From assembly GCA_017425765.1 (NCBI GenBank), contig JAFOXE010000051.1:1-18962 (forward strand): a stretch of 18,962 bases of DNA, read 5' to 3'. The notes beneath the pieces are model-generated. The model made no database searches. It was not told the origin of the DNA and saw nothing but the letters and a program-made list of their open reading frames with translations. Origin of the DNA: Paraprevotella sp. (GTDB lineage Bacteria > Bacteroidota > Bacteroidia > Bacteroidales > Bacteroidaceae). The translations under genes were made by a program, and so were the position numbers. Positions 15,601-18,962 of the stretch are shown here, piece by piece. How positions within the stretch are numbered: position 1 is the first letter of the stretch; the number at the start of each line of letters is the position of its first letter.

Positions 15601-16690
15601 TGGCCCGATTAACAACTACAACGACCGTAAAACCGGTCAGTTCATCGAGCAGCACCAAAGCAAGGTGAAAGACCAGTTCGTTCACTTCCCGAAACCACAA
15701 TCTATGGGTAACCGCGAAGATGTTCGCTGGTGTGCTATGACCGACAAAGCAGGAAATGGCGTTCAATTCATCACCACGTCTCGCATGTCAACCTCGGCTC
15801 TTCCTTGGTCGGCATTGCAAATGACCTTGGCACCTCACCCACACGAACTACCCGAATCAGACGGCACATACTTGCACCTCGATACAAAGGTAACAGGCTT
15901 GGGTGGTAACAGCTGTGGCCAGGGTGGTCCGTTGAGTCACGACCGTGTAAAGGCCGACGTACATCAAATGGGCCTCATCATCCGTCCGGCTACTGCCGAC
16001 TTGGCAGCCAACGCCAAGGTTTCGGCTTCCGGCGATATGCCGTTGGCCATCACTCGCGATAAGGTGGGTAACGTAACTCTTGTTTCTGCCCTTGAAAACG
16101 CCGAAATCTGCTACGAAGCCATAGAAAGCGGCAAGAAAGCACCACGTCGCGGTCGCAAATACCAAGCACCTACCTACACTCAACCCCTTGCCATGCGCAA
16201 CGGCGGTAGCGTAACTGCATGGTACAAGAACAACCCGAAATTGAAGACAACTGTAGAATACGAGCGCATCGAAAGTGTTCCGGTAGAAGTTATCTTCGCC
16301 AGCAGCCAAGAAACATACGGCGGCAGTGGTGCCAACTTGGTGGACGGCAACGCCGAAACCATCTGGCACACCATGTACTCTGTGACTGTGGCCAAATACC
16401 CACACTGGGTAGACTTTGACTGTGGAGAAGTGAAAACCATTAAGGGCTTCACCTACTTGCCACGCCAGAACGGCAGCAACGGTAACATTAAGGAATACAA
16501 ACTTCAAGTAAGTACCGACAACAAGACATGGAGCGATGCAGTAGTAAGCGGTGCATTCGAAAACAATGCACAATTGAAAAAGGTGACCTTCAAGCCCGTT
16601 CAAGCACGCTACGTACGCTTCACCGCACTTAGCTCACAAGACGGACAAGACTTCGCTTCAGGTGCCGAATTCGGTGTATTGGCCGACTAA
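12638..16690 (+). CDS. Exported multidomain GH2 beta-galactosidase with discoidin-type C-terminal domain
   Basis: Predicted periplasmic or surface glycoside hydrolase that releases beta-linked galactose (LacZ type), 1350 residues against about 1020 for E. coli LacZ. Signal peptide at 1-20 (cut after ALA; no lipobox cysteine). Then the GH2 jelly-roll (about 46-265), an Ig-like domain (to 410) and the TIM barrel (about 412-690), with acid/base E537 in SLGNEAGPG and nucleophile E600 in ISEYAHSMGN. A further beta domain (695-805), the Bgal small-chain domain (about 820-1117), a segment resembling the chitobiase C-terminal domain (about 1134-1205, GGSVTAWYKNNP) and an F5/8 type C carbohydrate-binding module (about 1214-1348) complete it. 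No type IX sorting tail is seen. It stands alone, with its own promoter dyad and terminator. The true polymer substrate is unknown. Confidence 0.95.
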   Translation: MKKSLVSMALCALSVLALADSKPLEGFAYGAVSQPSGQEWQSPEELALNKEQPRAYFFSFSDNESARKVLPEYSSYWKSLDGTWKFHWVATPEERPQTFFDPTFDVSGWDNIEVPSCWNNVGVQKDGSLKYGVPIYVNQPVIFMHSVKVGDWKGGVMRTPPTHWTTYKYRNEVGSYRRTFTIPATWDGRAIYINFDGVDSFFYLWINGKYVGFSKNSRNTATFNITDFLVEGENTVAVEVYRNSDGSFLEAQDMFRLPGIIRSTYLTSTPMVQVRDLVVRTTIPTESGLTTANGTVTIDAEIRNLGKKDAKEYSMEYHVYPNVLYSDATLAEVGTPVKSDRITIAKAQSADMQTKFVIENANLWSAEQPYRYTLVAELKDKKGRTVETISTHFGVRHVEIRDTKAEDDEFGLAGRYFYVNNKPVKLKGVNRHETNPTRGHAITRQQMEKEVMLMKQGNINHVRNSHYSCEPYWYYLCDKYGIYQEDETNIESHEYYYGEASLSHPAEWRNAHVARNMELVRAHVNFPSIVIWSLGNEAGPGKNFVAAYEAIKAFDTSRPVQYERNNDIVDMGSNQYPSVDWVRHAVKGNAGVKYPYHISEYAHSMGNAVGNLVDYWEAMESTNFFCGAAIWDWVDQSMDNYTADGKHYYAYGGDFGDTPNDGMFCMNGIMFGNLDPKPQYFEVKKVYQNVGVKAIDMTKGQIEVFNKEYFTPMTGYDMKWTLYKDGKAVESGSNFQSTRDIQGPRQKKNFTIPYDYSKLDAQSEYFVKIQFLLAQDKPWAKKGYVQMEEQLLVKSADKQPALAELAKGDAPALTEEAALNTITGKGWEVKFDNATGTIYSLTYGANKVITEGNGPVLDAYRAPTDNDNWAYTQWIAKGLHNLKHKAINSTVYTRQDGSIVLAYTVESQAPCASTISGGSSGKYKITDGRAFGPNDFKFTTNQIWTVYADGSIELESSITSNDASLNLPRLGYVVKTPSTFDNYTYYGRGPINNYNDRKTGQFIEQHQSKVKDQFVHFPKPQSMGNREDVRWCAMTDKAGNGVQFITTSRMSTSALPWSALQMTLAPHPHELPESDGTYLHLDTKVTGLGGNSCGQGGPLSHDRVKADVHQMGLIIRPATADLAANAKVSASGDMPLAITRDKVGNVTLVSALENAEICYEAIESGKKAPRRGRKYQAPTYTQPLAMRNGGSVTAWYKNNPKLKTTVEYERIESVPVEVIFASSQETYGGSGANLVDGNAETIWHTMYSVTVAKYPHWVDFDCGEVKTIKGFTYLPRQNGSNGNIKEYKLQVSTDNKTWSDAVVSGAFENNAQLKKVTFKPVQARYVRFTALSSQDGQDFASGAEFGVLAD

Positions 16691-16719
16691 GCCTCTACAC
16701 ACTGAACCATAACCCCCTC

Positions 16720-16756
16720 ATCGGGCTTTTCCACACACGGAGAAGCCCGATTTTTT
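16720..16756 (+). terminator. Intrinsic terminator of the beta-galactosidase gene
   Basis: A 13-bp stem (16720-16732 with 16739-16751, one G-T wobble) with loop ACACAC is followed by TTTTT (16752-16756). It lies 29 bases after the stop codon. Confidence 0.92.
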
Positions 16757-16760
16757 ATAT

Positions 16761-16841
16761 GCTCATGTGGATGAATCAAGGCGTACACCTCGATGCAACT
16801 ACACCATGGTGTGGAGGCCCTCTACACCACGGTGTCTTTTT
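16761..16841 (+). repeat. Structured intergenic element B, related to element A at 5395-5480
   Basis: CGTACACCTCGATGC (16782-16796) differs from 5398-5412 by two transitions only. It is followed by a 15-bp hairpin: ACACCATGGTGTGGA (16801-16815) with 16821-16835, one mismatch and one wobble, loop GGCCC. The tail is C plus TTTTT (16837-16841). The left arm itself contains the perfect palindrome ACACCATGGTGT. GCTCATGT (16761-16768) also occurs in element A (5444-5451). It acts as a second possible terminator behind the beta-galactosidase gene, but the shared core suggests a dispersed repeat. Confidence 0.55.
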
Positions 16842-17017
16842 AACGCATTGTACAGTGCATCTGAACGTAGCATAGATGAGCAAGTAAGAGACTTTAGTGG
16901 GACAGTATTCGACTCTGGCAAAACGGAAAGAATACTATCATCTATAAACAAGTAATGGTCCGATAAAGAACTGTAGAGATCACCTCTCTACATAAAAAGA
17001 AAAACCACCATAATAAT

Positions 17018-17049
17018 AAAAAAGCTGCCGAGCAATGTGCTCGGCAGCT
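17018..17049 (-). terminator. Intrinsic terminator of the surface protein / small peptide operon
   Basis: On the minus strand a perfect 12-bp GC-rich stem (17038-17049 with 17023-17034, tight 3-base loop) is followed by a T run made by the A bases at 17018-17022. It lies about 32 bases beyond the small gene's stop. Confidence 0.9.
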
Positions 17050-17080
17050 CACGTATTTTAGGATTCTATACTAAATCTGA

Positions 17081-17251
17081 TTAGTCGTCCCACACCGATT
17101 TAGAAGAAGGCCACGAACTTTGAACCTTAACCTCTGCCTCGCCACGGCCACCATCATCGCCGCCACCAATTATTGTGGATTGCGTTAACATTACAGCCTC
17201 CACCTGGATGTCTACCACAGATACTTGAGGCTTTTCATATTGTTTTTTCAT
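17081..17251 (-). CDS. Small uncharacterised protein, 56 residues
   Basis: It begins MKKQYEKPQVSVVDIQVEAV, continues with a Gly/Asp-rich middle (IIGGGDDGGRGE, residues 27-38) and ends WPSSKSVWDD. No cysteine, signal peptide or membrane segment is apparent. I recall short Bacteroidales/Prevotella proteins with the same plan (basic start, K-P near residue 7, Gly-rich middle, aromatic-acidic end), but no function that I could name. It lies 22 bases after the stop of a large surface protein gene and before a strong terminator, so the two are likely co-transcribed. An ATG 12 bases upstream (17261-17263) would add MQNK; I prefer the MKK start by resemblance to the family. Confidence 0.65.
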   Translation of the reverse strand: MKKQYEKPQVSVVDIQVEAVMLTQSTIIGGGDDGGRGEAEVKVQSSWPSSKSVWDD

Positions 17252-17273
17252 CTTATTTTGCATTTTAGTCGAG

Positions 17274-18962
17274 TTATTTTACTTGAACCTTGGCACCATT
17301 CACCACATATACACCGGCAGCAACAGCCACAGAGCGGCTCTCGCCCTGACGAAGGGCACCTTGTTCTACCAACTGTCCGCTGAGTGTGTACACTGCATAG
17401 TTCACGTCACATCCGGCCTCCATTACCAAGCGTCCTCTTTCGCCAAATACCACAAGAGAGTTTGCGGTTGCGTGGGCATCGTCGATGCCGGTAAGTTGAT
17501 TGTCGTCAAGACTGATCATGAAGTTTTTAACCTCACTTGCAGAAAGCGACTTGAAGCAAGCACGGAATGGATTCAAGGTCAATGAACCTGTGGCGTGCCA
17601 GAATTGGTTGTTCGAAATGTAATAGTATGCGTAAGAAGCATCTTGGGTTACATCAATAGTCTGTGCAGTATAAGAACCTGTCATTGTCCAGCCGTCTACA
17701 GCACATACACCCTCTGTGTCGTTTGTAACAGCTACCGCAGCGTTGTTTGCCGACAAGGCAACCTCGGCCGCACCGGTTTGTTTCTTAAATGCACCGGGCT
17801 TAGAAGCCTCAAGAACATCCACTAAGGTAAAGGTCATCACATCAGATGCTCCGGTGCTTACCTCGGTCAATTCATAATACTTCACCTCTTCGTTCGATGT
17901 CACGGCATAAGGCAAAATCACAGTACCCCAATCGTTGCTCATCGCACGAGTATAAGTGGCCGATGTAGCCTCAAATTCATTGCTGATGTTCAACGGACTC
18001 TTATCTGTAAGCACCAATTGCTCGCAAACGCCATTCACCACCACGTTCTTTTCGTTGGTCAACTGACCTTCGTTGGCGGTCATAATTACATTAGGCTGAG
18101 TCATGTACACCTTCACACCCTGAGCCGCAGCAAAAGACGTAAAGTCTACTTCCAGAGCATCCTTACGCAAGAATGCGTGTTGATACATACGTCCCTTGTC
18201 GGTTTCGGCGGCATTATCCTCCACGAATTGTATGGATAGATTCTTTATCTTGAAGTAGCGAGCATCCGTACGCACACCAACGGTAAGTTCATTGTCCACC
18301 ACCTTCACATAAGCAGTATATTCTGTGGATGTATCTCCGGCCACGTTGCATGAACGAACCACATCGCCATTCTTGGGTGCCCCATACAAGGCTACCCACG
18401 AGTTGCCCTCTTGGGTGTCGCCATCGGAATCAAGATATGCCGAAAGCTTATACGTTCCATTAGGAATATTACCCACAGTCTGCTTCAATTCGGCATAACG
18501 AATAGTCCCGGCCCATACATTGAACACATCATCATCCATTACATACGTATCATTCCAACCCTCAAAGGTGTAAGCAAAATCCCAGCCGGATGGAGAATTA
18601 ACTTTACCATTACTTCCTTGTACATGCGAAATGGTTCCACCCTTAAAGTCTGCATTGCTCCACAATGAGGTGGCTGCATCACCATTTTCGGCCATGGTCA
18701 TGGCCTTGTTCAATACATTAGTAGCCAAAGTTCGTTGCTCCTTGGGTCCGGAAAGAATTGCTTCCTTATCACCAAATTGCTCCATTGCAGATTGAACAGC
18801 AAGAGAGTTTGTCATGCCTTGAGCACTCTCCAAAGCCTTTTCGTAAGCAGATTTGAGCTCATAAACCAAGTTTACGTCATCAACGTATACATAAGATTCT
18901 GTACCTCCTTGTCCTCCAATAAATCCGAATGACAACTCAACATAGCTCATTTCATCTACAGC
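17274..18962 (-). CDS. Large secreted surface protein, C-terminal 562 residues (partial)
   Basis: The frame is open to the right window edge, so the N-terminus and any catalytic domain are missing. Visible from the edge: the end of a jelly-roll-like domain (YVYVDDVNLVYEL); a helical linker of about 70 residues; a second carbohydrate-binding-like beta domain (from about PSGWDFAYTFEGWNDTYVM to YFKIKNLSIQFVED); a beta-rich module with WGTVILPYAVTS, of a sort common in Bacteroidales surface proteins; and a C-terminal region (VNYAVYTLSGQLVEQGALRQ, then AAGVYVVNG) resembling a type IX secretion sorting domain. Modules of this sort often accompany glycoside hydrolases, but no enzyme domain is seen here. 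The small 56-residue gene follows 22 bases downstream. Its function is unknown. Confidence 0.85.
   Translation of the reverse strand, partial: AVDEMSYVELSFGFIGGQGGTESYVYVDDVNLVYELKSAYEKALESAQGMTNSLAVQSAMEQFGDKEAILSGPKEQRTLATNVLNKAMTMAENGDAATSLWSNADFKGGTISHVQGSNGKVNSPSGWDFAYTFEGWNDTYVMDDDVFNVWAGTIRYAELKQTVGNIPNGTYKLSAYLDSDGDTQEGNSWVALYGAPKNGDVVRSCNVAGDTSTEYTAYVKVVDNELTVGVRTDARYFKIKNLSIQFVEDNAAETDKGRMYQHAFLRKDALEVDFTSFAAAQGVKVYMTQPNVIMTANEGQLTNEKNVVVNGVCEQLVLTDKSPLNISNEFEATSATYTRAMSNDWGTVILPYAVTSNEEVKYYELTEVSTGASDVMTFTLVDVLEASKPGAFKKQTGAAEVALSANNAAVAVTNDTEGVCAVDGWTMTGSYTAQTIDVTQDASYAYYYISNNQFWHATGSLTLNPFRACFKSLSASEVKNFMISLDDNQLTGIDDAHATANSLVVFGERGRLVMEAGCDVNYAVYTLSGQLVEQGALRQGESRSVAVAAGVYVVNGAKVQVK

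Larger units (their letters stand above)
16691..17080. other. Convergent intergenic region, 390 bases
   Basis: Between the ends of the beta-galactosidase gene (plus) and the small peptide gene (minus). It holds the beta-galactosidase terminator (16720-16756), structured element B (16761-16841), a GCATTGTACAGTGC near-palindrome (16845-16858), an 8-bp inverted repeat TGTAGAGA/TCTCTACA (16972-16979, 16985-16992) and a minus-strand terminator (17018-17049). No credible coding region was found. Confidence 0.6.

Noticed and set aside
15857..16603. A 248-codon minus-strand frame antisense to the beta-galactosidase gene
   Set aside because: The plus-strand frame encodes the well-supported small-chain and F5/8 domains. 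The antisense frame has no domain and reflects biased codon use in a highly optimised gene.
16767..16955. A 62-codon plus-strand frame after the beta-galactosidase terminator
   Set aside because: It starts inside structured element B and its first half is made of the hairpin arms. There is no promoter or ribosome binding site and no recognisable family, so it is probably a chance frame.

Overview
The window looks like chromosomal DNA from a member of the Bacteroidales, probably Prevotellaceae or a close relative. Several things point there. The promoters carry the Bacteroidetes -7 box (TAnnTTTG) and the genes lack clear Shine-Dalgarno sites. The protein families are typical of the group: an S41 C-terminal processing protease, a NfeD/flotillin pair, a TopA ending in cysteine-poor repeats, a large secreted GH2 beta-galactosidase, and a surface protein with a type IX-secretion-like C-terminus. 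This assignment rests on pattern recognition, not on a database search.

Layout, left to right. On the minus strand, a PfkB-family sugar/nucleoside kinase (1778-2767), a periplasmic S41 protease (97-1752) and the start of a small membrane protein (1-93) form a tightly packed operon. Divergent from it, two identical tRNA-Asn(GUU) genes (2858-2931, 2959-3032) end in a strong terminator. The tRNA promoter overlaps the kinase promoter. Back on the minus strand, a NfeD-like membrane protein (4635-5204) and a flotillin (3216-4601) form a membrane-microdomain pair. A 345-base divergent intergenic region (5205-5549) contains an elaborate inverted-repeat element.

The plus strand then carries a zinc-ribbon NUDIX hydrolase (5550-6083). 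It is followed by the compact run topA - aroK - speA - argB (6214-11770): topoisomerase I, shikimate kinase, arginine decarboxylase and acetylglutamate kinase. The spacings are a 4-base overlap, 7 bases and 10 bases, and the run ends in a hairpin terminator. ArgB starts arginine synthesis and SpeA diverts arginine to agmatine and polyamines, so the last two genes sit on the same metabolic axis. Next is a YgjP-type metal-dependent hydrolase (11964-12500).

The right part is more accessory. A 1350-residue exported GH2 beta-galactosidase (12638-16690) has a large dyad over its promoter and leader. After its terminator comes a second intergenic element (16761-16841) that shares a core with the one at 5398-5412. 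Convergent to it, on the minus strand, are a 56-residue peptide of unknown function (17081-17251) and, directly upstream of that, the C-terminal 562 residues of a large surface protein (17274-18962) that runs off the window.

Most of the window is ordinary core genome. I found no CRISPR array, transposase or phage gene, and nothing I would call a new defence system. The best candidates for something undescribed are the structured intergenic repeat pair, the dyad over the beta-galactosidase promoter, and the small peptide next to the surface protein.
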